DNA from: an uncultured Collinsella sp.
GTDB lineage: Bacteria; Actinomycetota; Coriobacteriia; Coriobacteriales; Coriobacteriaceae
Assembly: GCA_902489775.1 (NCBI GenBank)
Contig: CABUBH010000058.1
Span: 1 to 10,566 of the forward strand
Direction of reading: 5' to 3'
DNA length: 10,566 nucleotides
In this document: in pieces, positions 1-6,059 of the stretch
Position numbering within the stretch: the stretch's first letter is position 1
Layout of the letters: every line of letters starts with the position of its first letter
Translations under genes and position numbers: made by a program
Notes under the pieces: generated by a model
Database searches by the model: none
What the model was told of the DNA's origin: nothing
Seen by the model: only the letters and a program-made list of their open reading frames with translations

Positions 1-1321
1 GCAGCGGCTTGCCGTCGCCCAGGTCGAGCGTGGCGGTGGGCTCGGGCATGGCGGCGTTGGCGGCTTCGTCTTCGGCTTCCGCGGACTGTTCCTCGGTGTT
101 TGCGCTGGTCGCAGCTTCGAATGCCGCGGCGGCGTGGTCGAGCGAGGGCCAAACCTCAAGAGCCGCCTCCTCGTTATTGGGCATGACGGCGATGGAGCGC
201 GCAGGCTCGGCATGGAGCGCGCGGGCCATAAGGCCATCGCGGGTGAGCGCGGCGACCGGCGCGGCGGTAAGCTCGGGCGCGCGGCGCAGCTCGCCGACCA
301 GCGTCATGGCGTCGTGCATGAGCGAAAGCGGGGTCTCGGTGGTATCTGCGACCACGGCGGCACCGGCGACGGCGCCCGCGTGGTCCAGTACGGTGGCGGA
401 CTTGGCGGCGCAAAAATCAACAAAGCGCTTGTAGCCGGCACATTTGACCATGCGCTCGGCAGTCTTGCGGGCGGCGGGGTCAACATCCACGGCCACGATG
501 CGCGCCTGGCGCTCGCGCGCTGCCGCCTCGCGCTCGCGCGCCTCGGCAAGCAGCTGCTCCCACAGAGCGGCGTCGTGCAGCTGCCAGCCCTCAAAGCCCC
601 AGCGCTCGCGTGCGGCGCCCGGGGCGCGGTCAGTCAGAATGTTCACGGCCTCCAGCAGCAGGCCGCCGCCGGCGCACGAGGCGTCGACCAGCGTGGGCAG
701 GGCTTCGTTCTCGTAATCATCGGCCGTCAGCTCGCGCTCGCACAGTGCAGTCCAGCCGACCTGCGCCAGCACCAGGGCGGCGTAGTCGGGGCGCAGCACG
801 TGCGCGCCCTCGCCGGCGCGGGTCGCGGCGGGCGGCAGGCGCTTGAACAGCGGGTCGCCCGAAAGGTCCAGGCTTATGCTCGCGCGGCGCTGGCGCAGCG
901 AAAGCAGTAGGTGAACATCGGGGTCGGCGGCGTCGACATCGGCGCGACGTCCCGTGGTCTCGGCCAGGCGGTCGCACAGCGCGTCCTTGGCGCGCAGGGC
1001 CGAGAAGCGCGTGTTGCGCAGCTGCTCGGTCACGCCGCGGGCGGTGATGGCGATGGTGGCGCCGGGGCGGACGATGCTCTCCCAGGCGATGTCGTAAACG
1101 CTATCGTACAGCTCATCGGCATCCTGCGCCTCAAAGCGCCCGACTACCACGAACACGCGGCTCGCCAGGCGCGACCACAGGCACGCGCGATAGCCCTGCT
1201 CAAGCTCGCCCTCAAACGTAGCGCGGCCCTTCAGGCGGCGGACATGCGAAAGCCCGAGGCGTTTAAGCTCATCGGCGAGTGCGGACTCAAAGCCCTCGGG
1301 GCAGCTTGCGTAAAATTCCAT
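1..1321 (-). CDS. rlmL: RlmKL-type 23S rRNA (guanine) methyltransferase, N-terminal 440 residues (partial; 3' end beyond window)
   Basis: The frame is open from an ATG at 1321 down to base 1, so the C-terminal part lies outside the window. The first ~160 residues are a THUMP-type RNA-binding region. They resemble E. coli RlmL closely: YRACLWSRLASRVF at residues 44-57, RPGATIAI at 85-92, LRNTRFSALRAKDA at 101-114, and ISLDLSGDPL at 149-158. After it comes a Rossmann-like methyltransferase domain with TDRAPGAARERWGFEGW at 230-246. In the fused family this half makes m2G2445 and the C-terminal RlmK half makes m7G2069 (family knowledge, E. coli numbering). The catalytic motifs of the RlmL half are degenerate: motif I reads DASCAGGG (213-220) in place of DPMCGSGT, and the NPPY position reads DTTE (326-329). 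Residues ~395-430 form an Ala/Glu-rich linker that probably leads to the RlmK half. The start is backed by GAGAGG about 7 bases upstream. The RlmL activity is doubtful; the family assignment is firm. Confidence 0.85.
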   Translation of the reverse strand, partial: MEFYASCPEGFESALADELKRLGLSHVRRLKGRATFEGELEQGYRACLWSRLASRVFVVVGRFEAQDADELYDSVYDIAWESIVRPGATIAITARGVTEQLRNTRFSALRAKDALCDRLAETTGRRADVDAADPDVHLLLSLRQRRASISLDLSGDPLFKRLPPAATRAGEGAHVLRPDYAALVLAQVGWTALCERELTADDYENEALPTLVDASCAGGGLLLEAVNILTDRAPGAARERWGFEGWQLHDAALWEQLLAEAREREAAARERQARIVAVDVDPAARKTAERMVKCAGYKRFVDFCAAKSATVLDHAGAVAGAAVVADTTETPLSLMHDAMTLVGELRRAPELTAAPVAALTRDGLMARALHAEPARSIAVMPNNEEAALEVWPSLDHAAAAFEAATSANTEEQSAEAEDEAANAAMPEPTATLDLGDGKPL

Positions 1322-1348
1322 GGGTGACCTCTCTGGTTGCGTCGCTCC

Positions 1349-1358
1349 ATTATATGAT
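1349..1358. promoter_or_regulatory. Overlapping divergent -10 elements between rlmL and the HAD gene
   Basis: On the minus strand 1354-1349 reads TATAAT, a perfect -10 box that would start rlmL transcription near 1342, about 20 bases before its ATG. On the plus strand 1353-1358 reads TATGAT (5/6), which would serve the HAD gene. The two hexamers overlap by two bases. No good -35 hexamer is visible at 16-18 bases on either strand, so the call rests on the -10 boxes and the divergent layout. Confidence 0.45.
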
Positions 1359-1396
1359 GGATGCTTCGTTTGCCCTTGTCCTCGAAAGGAACCCAT

Positions 1397-2227
1397 ATGA
1401 TTGATGCGTGCCCCGAATCCGCCGTACTCTTTTTTGACGTGGACGGCACGCTGACGTCGTTCGATCCCGACAACATGACCGACAAGGACTTTTCGGCGGT
1501 TCACCCCTCGCAGGCGGTCGTCGAGGCGTTCCGCGCACTGCGCGATGCGGGGCACAAGGCATTTATCTGCACGGGTCGTCCCCTGTGGCTCATCGCGGAC
1601 AGCTTGCGTGCGCTCGACCCCGCGGGCATCGTTGCCATGGCAGGCGCCACGCTCGAGGTCGAGGGCCGCGTGGTGCATGAGGACTGCTTTGACGAGGACA
1701 TTGTTGCGGAGCTCGCTCGTCGTATGGCCGCGGCAGGGATTGAAGCCTTTTTCGAGACCAACGTGGCTACTTTTGCCCTGGAACCCGCGGGTGTTGAGCA
1801 GTCGTCTCTGATCGGCACTTCTGTGGTGCACAGCGCCGAGGAAATGCGCGTCGACGGCCGTCTGCGCGTGGGCAAGGTAGGCATCGTCGCGAGCGACCTG
1901 GCTCGCGTAGCCAACGATGATGGCTTTATCGATCGCGAGTTTGAGCTGTGCAACACCGGTGGTCAGAATCGCGAGCTGAGCCCCAAGGGCATCGACAAGG
2001 GCGTGGGCGTGGCGCGAGCGCTGGAATACCTGGGTCGCACCGGCAACGCGCGCACCTTTGGCTTTGGCGATTCGGGCAACGACTTGGGCATGCTCGCTGC
2101 CGTCGAGACGGCTGTCGCCATGGGCAACGCCATGCCCGAGGTCAAGGCGCTCGCCGACTACGTGACCGACGATGTCGCGCACGACGGCACCGTCACAGCG
2201 ATGCAGCACTTCGGCCTCATCTTATGA
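1397..2227 (+). CDS. Cof-type HAD-superfamily (class IIB) sugar-phosphate phosphatase, 276 aa
   Basis: This is a cytoplasmic Mg2+-dependent phosphohydrolase of the HAD superfamily. All four signature motifs are visible: motif I FFDVDGTLT with the nucleophile D14 and general acid/base D16; motif II ICTGRP (T59-R61); motif III LSPKGIDKG with K197/K201; and motif IV GFGDSGNDLGM with D225 and D229. The insert between motifs II and III (residues ~80-190) is the size of a C2B cap, which marks the Cof/YbiV-like group acting on small phosphorylated sugars or cofactors. The exact substrate cannot be inferred. An upstream in-frame ATG at 1361 is rejected because 1397 has AAAGGA six bases before it and the protein then begins just ahead of motif I. 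It is divergent from rlmL and is followed by 190 non-coding bases, so it is probably transcribed alone. Confidence 0.88.
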   Translation: MIDACPESAVLFFDVDGTLTSFDPDNMTDKDFSAVHPSQAVVEAFRALRDAGHKAFICTGRPLWLIADSLRALDPAGIVAMAGATLEVEGRVVHEDCFDEDIVAELARRMAAAGIEAFFETNVATFALEPAGVEQSSLIGTSVVHSAEEMRVDGRLRVGKVGIVASDLARVANDDGFIDREFELCNTGGQNRELSPKGIDKGVGVARALEYLGRTGNARTFGFGDSGNDLGMLAAVETAVAMGNAMPEVKALADYVTDDVAHDGTVTAMQHFGLIL

Positions 2228-2417
2228 ATCTCGCGTTCTGACGTTTGCTCAAACTGCGACTCTTTGCTTTTGCATGCTCAATCGATTTATCAATCCAAAC
2301 ACTGGGGTGTTTATACCGTTCGCCGAGAAGATGAAAACCCGCAGCTCACGCCTTGATAAACATAGGTAAAGTGTTTAGCAGTTTATCGGCCGTATGCTAA
2401 CGAAAGGAATCAGGCAG
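2228..2417 (+). other. Intergenic leader upstream of the transaldolase gene, with two inverted repeats
   Basis: This AT-richer gap of 190 bases carries no supported ORF. A short perfect hairpin lies at 2297-2312: AAACAC, loop TGGG, GTGTTT. It has no T-tract after it, so it is a poor terminator for the HAD gene. A second perfect inverted repeat pairs GATAAAC (2355-2361) with GTTTATC (2381-2387) across 19 bases, about 30-60 bases before the transaldolase start, where an operator or leader hairpin could sit. A TTGATA hexamer at 2353-2358 could be a -35 box, but no fitting -10 follows at normal spacing. I therefore do not call a promoter. Confidence 0.4.
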
Positions 2418-3122
2418 ATGGCAATCAAGGTGTTCGCTGACGGTGCAAACCTCGAGGGCATGCTCGACATGTACGAGAACGGCAACGTTCAGGGTTTCAC
2501 GACCAACCCGTCCCTTATGAAGAAGGGCGGCGTGACGGATTACCGCGCGTTTGCCAAGGAGGTCTTGACCCACATCACCGATGTGTCCGTCTCGTTTGAG
2601 GTCTTTGCCGACGACGTCGAGACCATGGAGGTCGAGGCTCGCGAGATCGCTACCTGGGCCGAGAACGTCTACGTCAAGATTCCGTGCGTGACCACCAAGG
2701 GCGAGTCCACCGCCGAGCTGGTCCGCAAGCTTTCGGCCGATGGCATCAAGGTCAACGTCACCACCATCTTTACGCCCGAGCAGGTCGACGAGATGGTCGA
2801 GGCCGTTGACGCCGAGACGCCGTCCATCATCTCGCTCTTTGCCGGCCGTATCGCCGACACCGGCGTCGACCCCATTCCGTTTGTGACGGAGTCGGTCAAG
2901 AAGGCCGCCGCCAAGCCCAACTGCGAGGTCCTTTGGGCGTCCACGCGTGAGCTTATCAACATTTACCAGGCCGAGGCCTGCGGTTGCCAGATCATCACGG
3001 TGCCCAACAGCATCCTGGCCAAGCGCAAGAACATCGGCCGTGATCCGTACGAGGTCTCGCTCGACACCGTCCGTGGCTTTGCCAAGGATATCGCCGCTTT
3101 GGGCTTCCATATTCTGCCGTAA
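2418..3122 (+). CDS. Transaldolase / fructose-6-phosphate aldolase-like protein (TalC/FSA type), 234 aa
   Basis: This is a small class I aldolase of the transaldolase family, working in the cytoplasm on ketose phosphates such as fructose 6-phosphate or sedoheptulose 7-phosphate. Visible hallmarks are FADGANLEGM near the N-terminus (β1 acid D8), GFTTNPSLMKK (residues 26-36, the TNPS motif), and NVYVKIPC (83-90), where K87 fits the Schiff-base lysine (K85 in E. coli FSA). Further marks are NVTTIF and SLFAGRIADTGVDP. At ~230 aa it matches the short TalC/FSA class and not the ~320 aa classical transaldolase; aldolase and transaldolase activity cannot be told apart by eye. The ATG at 2418 is preferred over an in-frame ATG at 2394 because AAAGGA (2403-2408) lies 9 bases before it and the protein starts right at the first β-strand. 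The last 19 coding bases, before the stop, recur exactly at 3258-3276. Confidence 0.88.
   Translation: MAIKVFADGANLEGMLDMYENGNVQGFTTNPSLMKKGGVTDYRAFAKEVLTHITDVSVSFEVFADDVETMEVEAREIATWAENVYVKIPCVTTKGESTAELVRKLSADGIKVNVTTIFTPEQVDEMVEAVDAETPSIISLFAGRIADTGVDPIPFVTESVKKAAAKPNCEVLWASTRELINIYQAEACGCQIITVPNSILAKRKNIGRDPYEVSLDTVRGFAKDIAALGFHILP
3102..3120 (+). repeat. 19-base direct repeat, copy 1 (3' end of transaldolase gene)
   Basis: GGCTTCCATATTCTGCCGT encodes the C-terminal residues GFHILP and stops just before the final AA of the TAA stop codon. An exact copy lies 156 bases downstream at 3258-3276. Such a gene-end duplication resembles an attachment-site or target-site duplication around the 137 bases in between. 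Confidence 0.8.
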
Positions 3123-3152
3123 CGCGAACACTGGCTGCGCCGCGGGTTGTTC

Positions 3153-3224
3153 GCCCCGGCCTTTCCTTTCCCTATCGCTCACGTGCTTCGCGAGGGTCGC
3201 GCTAGGCAAAGGAAAGGCCGGGGC
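3153..3224. repeat. Long palindrome with 17-bp perfect arms
   Basis: The left arm GCCCCGGCCTTTCCTTT (3153-3169) and right arm AAAGGAAAGGCCGGGGC (3208-3224) are perfectly complementary. After one mismatch the stem continues with CCTA/TAGG, and after another with CGC/GCG, leaving a small loop. An outer ACTGGC/GCCAGT pair (3130-3135 and 3240-3245) may extend the structure. No T-tract follows, so it is not a standard intrinsic terminator. It could still stabilise the 3' end of the transaldolase mRNA. It sits between the two copies of the 19-base direct repeat. Confidence 0.75.
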
Positions 3225-3257
3225 TGCCGACACGAACTTGCCAGTAGGTTGGTGATT

Positions 3258-3276
3258 GGCTTCCATATTCTGCCGT
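3258..3276 (+). repeat. 19-base direct repeat, copy 2 (non-coding copy of transaldolase 3' end)
   Basis: This is an exact second copy of GGCTTCCATATTCTGCCGT. In the reading frame matching the gene it again spells GFHILP but continues with W and has no nearby stop, so copy 1 is the working gene end. Confidence 0.8.
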
Positions 3277-3301
3277 GGACAAAGGTGCCCCCGCCTGCGC
3301 C

Positions 3302-3471
3302 GTGCAAAATTGAGAGTATTCAGCAAGGTAAAGGCTTTTACCAGCTAGCTGAAGCACGGAATAGTCCCCGTTTTGGCTCTGATGATGCTAAAACGGGGAC
3401 TGTTTTTGACTATATTGCCTCTGAGGGGCGTTCGGAGCGGCAGAAATTGCAGAATACTCGCGATTTTGCAC
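3302..3471. repeat. 170-base inverted-repeat element enclosing the terminator (MITE-like or structured RNA)
   Basis: The ends are complementary over 23 bases with 20 matches: 3302-3324 begins GTGCAAAAT and holds GAGTATTC; 3449-3471 holds GAATACTC and ends ATTTTGCAC. A weaker GCG match lies a few bases further out on both sides. Inside are nested hairpins: TTCAGC/GCTGAA (3319-3324 with 3348-3353) closing around GGTAAA-GGCT-TTTACC (3327-3342), the palindrome CAGCTAGCTG (3342-3351), and the 12-bp terminator stem at 3363-3401. No ORF inside looks genuine. It may be a non-autonomous mobile element or a structured intergenic RNA; the sequence alone does not decide. Confidence 0.65.
3363..3407 (+). 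terminator. Intrinsic terminator on the transaldolase strand
   Basis: A perfect 12-bp stem, AGTCCCCGTTTT (3363-3374) with AAAACGGGGACT (3390-3401), has a 15-base loop and is followed by G and five T at 3403-3407. It lies 240 bases after the transaldolase stop. No T-tract follows it on the minus strand, so it is weaker as a terminator for tex. Confidence 0.7.
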
Positions 3472-3503
3472 ATCGCTACAGGGGGTACCCTTGCTTTGGC
3501 GGT

Positions 3504-5651
3504 TTACTTCCCCTGCACCATGGTGAGCGATATCTTCTTGCGGTCGCGATCGACCTTTTCCACCCACACCTTTACCGTGTCGCCGACGCGCACGACATCA
3601 CTCGGGTGCTTGACGAAGCGGTTGGCGAGCTTGGAGATATGCACGAGGCCGTCCTGGTGCACGCCCACGTCGACGAAGGCGCCAAAGTCCACAACGTTGC
3701 GCACCGTGCCCTTGAGCTCCATGCCGGGCTCCAGGTCATCGATGGAAAGTGCCGAGCGGCTAAAGACCACCTCGGGCGCGTCGTCGCGCGGGTCGCGGCC
3801 GGGCTTCTTGAGCTCGTTGACGATGTCGATGAGCGTGAGGGTGCCGCAGTCCAGGTCGCTTGCCAGCGCCGAGATACTGCCCAGGCGGCGCTCGATGTCG
3901 GGCACGCCGCCGCGGCTGAGTTCACTGGCCGCCACACCGGCGCGCTCCAGGACGGATGTGGCCACCTCGTAGCTCTCGGGGTGGACGCTTGTCGCGTCGA
4001 GCGGGTTCTTGCCACCGCTGATGCGCAAAAAGCCCGCGGCGTTGAGATATGCCTTGGGCCCCAGCTTGGGGACCTTCTTGAGCTGGCGGCGATCGGTAAA
4101 GGCGCCGTTTTCCTCGCGGAAAGCCACGATATTCTTGGCCACGCTCGGCGTGATGCCCGATACGTATCCCAGCAGGCTCGCGCTCGCGGTGTTTACATCG
4201 ACGCCCACACGGTTGACGACGTCCTCCACCACGTGGCCCAGCGTGCGCGAGAGCTCGGCCTGGTCAAGGTCGTGCTGGTATTGGCCCACGCCGATGGACT
4301 GGGGCGGAATCTTGACGAGCTCTGCCAGCGGGTCCTGCAGGCGACGACCCAAGCTCATGGCGCCGCGCACGGTGACATCCAGATCGGGATACTCCTGGCT
4401 CGCGAGCTCGGAGGCGGAATACACCGACGCGCCGGCCTCGTTGACGATGGTGTATCGCAGCCCAGGCGCCTGCTCGGCGATGAGCTCCGAGACGACTTCC
4501 TCGGTCTCGCGGCTGGCGGTGCCGTTGCCGATGACGATGGTGTTGACGCCGTCCTTCTTGACGAGGCGGGCGAGCTCGCGCTTGGTGCCGGCGACGTCGT
4601 GGCGCGGCTTGGTGGGGTAGACCACGCCGTGGTCGAGCAGCTTGCCGGTCTCGTCCATGACGGCGACCTTGCAGCCGGTGCGGTAGCCCGGGTCGAGCGC
4701 GAGCACGCGGGCGCCGCGGACGGGGCGGGCCGAGAGCAGGCCCTCGAGATTCTTGGCAAAGACGTTGATGGCCTCGGTCTGGGCGCGAACGGTGAGCTTG
4801 GCGCGGGCCTCGCGCTCCAGCGAGGGAGCCATGAGGCGCTTGTAGCCGTCGGCGATGGCGGCGTCGAAGACCGGGGCGAAGACGCCCTGGCGGCGGGGCC
4901 AGCGGCTGCCGAGGCGCGCCGTGGCGGCGGCGCCGTCGACGTTCACGCGCACGCGGAGCTTGCCCTCGCGCTCGCCGCGGTCGATGGCCAGCACGCGGTG
5001 GTTGGGAATGCGGCGTAGCGGCTCGTCAAAGTTGTAGTAGGGCTCGTAGGGAGTCTTCTCGGCGGGGTCGGTGGCCTCGACGACGATATCGGCGGTATTT
5101 TGCGTAAAGGCACGCAGGTCGGCGACGTTCTCGGGGTCCTCGGCCACCGTCTCGGCCACAATGTCGGCGGCACCGGCGAGCGCCTTCTCGGGTGTGTCGA
5201 AGCCGGCGTCCTCGTTGACGTAGGCCGCGGCGGCGTCGAGCGTGCTGCCCTTGGCGGAGGCCTGCATGATGATCATGTTGGCGAGCGGCTCCAGGCCGGC
5301 CTCGCGAGCCTTCTGAGCGCGGGTCATGCGCTTTTTGCGGTAGGGCTTGTAGAGGTCCTCGACGCGCTGGAGCTGCGTGGCCTCGCGAATCTGCTGCTCG
5401 AGCTCGGGCGTGAGTTTGCCCTGGGCATCGATGAGCAGGATGACGTCTTCTTTGCGCTGCTCAAGATTGCGCAGATAGGACAGGCGCTCGTCGAGCGCAC
5501 GCAGAGCGACGTCGTCCATGCCGCCCGTGGCCTCTTTGCGGTAGCGCGAGATAAAGGGGATGGTGTTGCCCTCGTCGATGAGCTTGACGGCAGCCTCGAC
5601 ATTGGCGGCCTTAAGGTTGAGCTCGCGGGCGAGCTGGGCGATAAGATCCAT
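3504..5651 (-). CDS. tex: Tex family S1 RNA-binding protein, 715 aa
   Basis: Tex is a conserved cytoplasmic nucleic-acid-binding protein linked to transcription and RNA metabolism; its precise role is unsettled. The domain order is complete. The N-terminal helical Tex_N region opens with MDLIAQLARELNL and has FISRYRKEATGGMDD (residues 33-47). A central region includes YKPYRKKRMTRAQKAREAGLEPLA in two visible blocks around 101-124. The YqgF/RNase H-like domain starts near 313 with VLALDPGYRTG (D320) and runs to about 435. A helix-hairpin-helix region spans ~475-545 (GVDVNTASASLLGYVSGI, GAFTDRRQLKKVPKLG). The S1 domain is at ~643-712 (GTVRNVVDFGAFVDVGV, DGLVHIS, KKISLTM). The start at 5651 is chosen because AAGGAG lies just upstream and Tex proteins begin this way; an upstream in-frame ATG at 5705 adds 18 unrelated residues. 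The gene is convergent with the transaldolase gene. I see no convincing promoter in 5652-5732. Confidence 0.95.
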   Translation of the reverse strand: MDLIAQLARELNLKAANVEAAVKLIDEGNTIPFISRYRKEATGGMDDVALRALDERLSYLRNLEQRKEDVILLIDAQGKLTPELEQQIREATQLQRVEDLYKPYRKKRMTRAQKAREAGLEPLANMIIMQASAKGSTLDAAAAYVNEDAGFDTPEKALAGAADIVAETVAEDPENVADLRAFTQNTADIVVEATDPAEKTPYEPYYNFDEPLRRIPNHRVLAIDRGEREGKLRVRVNVDGAAATARLGSRWPRRQGVFAPVFDAAIADGYKRLMAPSLEREARAKLTVRAQTEAINVFAKNLEGLLSARPVRGARVLALDPGYRTGCKVAVMDETGKLLDHGVVYPTKPRHDVAGTKRELARLVKKDGVNTIVIGNGTASRETEEVVSELIAEQAPGLRYTIVNEAGASVYSASELASQEYPDLDVTVRGAMSLGRRLQDPLAELVKIPPQSIGVGQYQHDLDQAELSRTLGHVVEDVVNRVGVDVNTASASLLGYVSGITPSVAKNIVAFREENGAFTDRRQLKKVPKLGPKAYLNAAGFLRISGGKNPLDATSVHPESYEVATSVLERAGVAASELSRGGVPDIERRLGSISALASDLDCGTLTLIDIVNELKKPGRDPRDDAPEVVFSRSALSIDDLEPGMELKGTVRNVVDFGAFVDVGVHQDGLVHISKLANRFVKHPSDVVRVGDTVKVWVEKVDRDRKKISLTMVQGK

Positions 5652-5732
5652 GGGACTCCTTGCGTTTAAGGTGCGTTTGCAGCATAGGGCTACCAAGGAT
5701 ACCACCCGTCACAAAAGACTGTTTTGGGGCCG

Positions 5733-5894
5733 CGCCACGAAAACGGCCTATCTACTACGTTTGAATCGCATGGGTCGACCATCCCCGGTTGTTCCGAAAA
5801 TACGCAACCCGTCTACCTGCGGTTTTGATTTTACGAAATTCGGCATGGTTGAGGGCAATCGGTTAAACGTAGTAGATAGGCCCATTTCGTGGCG
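5733..5894. repeat. 162-base element with 30-base terminal inverted repeats (28/30)
   Basis: The left end 5733-5762 and the reverse complement of the right end 5865-5894 both read CGCCACGAAA, then two differing bases (AC versus TG), then GGCCTATCTACTACGTTT. The 102-base interior is AT-richer than nearby genes and has minor self-complementarity (for example GGTTG at 5787-5791 with CAACC at 5805-5809) but no credible ORF. It lies in the gap between tex and the operon terminator. Its shape fits a MITE-like repeat or a large RNA cruciform; no target-site duplication is obvious. Confidence 0.75.
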
Positions 5895-5917
5895 AACGAA
5901 TCGAGCGGAGGTGCAAA

Positions 5918-6055
5918 ATGGCCCCCGCTTTAGAAAATCGTCGGCGAAGTACCAAAAAGCCCCGCGGACAGGAGGCTGCTCGCGGGGCGAAGAAGAGGGG
6001 CTTATTTGTGGCGGGTCGAGGGGTTCGGCGTGGGGTTTGCCGCGATCCGCCCTAA
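5918..6055 (+). CDS. Possible small basic protein, 45 aa (weak candidate)
   Basis: An ATG at 5918 is preceded at a 6-base spacing by GCGGAGG, a good ribosome binding site. The frame runs 45 codons to TAA at 6053-6055. The product starts MAPALENRRRSTKKPRG and is very rich in Arg and Lys, with no transmembrane segment or known motif. It overlaps the minus-strand terminator at 5954-5988, so its middle is constrained by the hairpin, and no promoter is evident. It may be a chance frame. I do not recognise it. Confidence 0.15.
   Translation: MAPALENRRRSTKKPRGQEAARGAKKRGLFVAGRGVRRGVCRDPP
5954..5988 (-). terminator. Intrinsic terminator of the SDR-MFS-Gfo/Idh operon
   Basis: Read on the minus strand, an 8-bp perfect GC stem (GCCCCGCG, 14-base loop, CGCGGGGC) is followed at once by five T. 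It lies about 70 bases after the stop of the Gfo/Idh gene and no T-tract follows it on the plus strand, so it clearly ends that operon. Confidence 0.88.
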
Positions 6056-6059
6056 ATCT

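Noticed and set aside
9..1327. Several plus-strand frames opposite the first gene
   Set aside because: The minus-strand frame gives a clear RlmL match over its whole length, while the plus-strand frames have no recognisable motif and are biased toward Ala, Arg, Gly and Ser.
3153..3224. Main terminator of the transaldolase gene
   Set aside because: The stem is long and strong, but no T-tract follows on either strand. The hairpin at 3363-3407 meets the criteria better.
2397..3326. Minus-strand frame of 309 codons opposite the transaldolase gene
   Set aside because: It is antisense to a gene with intact TNPS and Schiff-base lysine motifs. Its product is repetitive in Asp, Gly, Leu and His and matches nothing known.
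3102..3476. CRISPR array
   Set aside because: The direct repeat occurs only twice, at a 156-base interval, and the other repeats are inverted; there is no regular repeat-spacer pattern.
3147..5018. Plus-strand open frame of 623 codons covering the intergenic repeats and most of tex
   Set aside because: It is a shadow of tex on the opposite strand. The N-terminal part crosses the palindromes, and the rest has the Ala/Gly/Val/His-rich make-up of an antisense frame.
5733..5894. Insertion sequence with a transposase
   Set aside because: There are long terminal inverted repeats, but the interior is about 100 bases with no coding capacity; at most it is a non-autonomous element.
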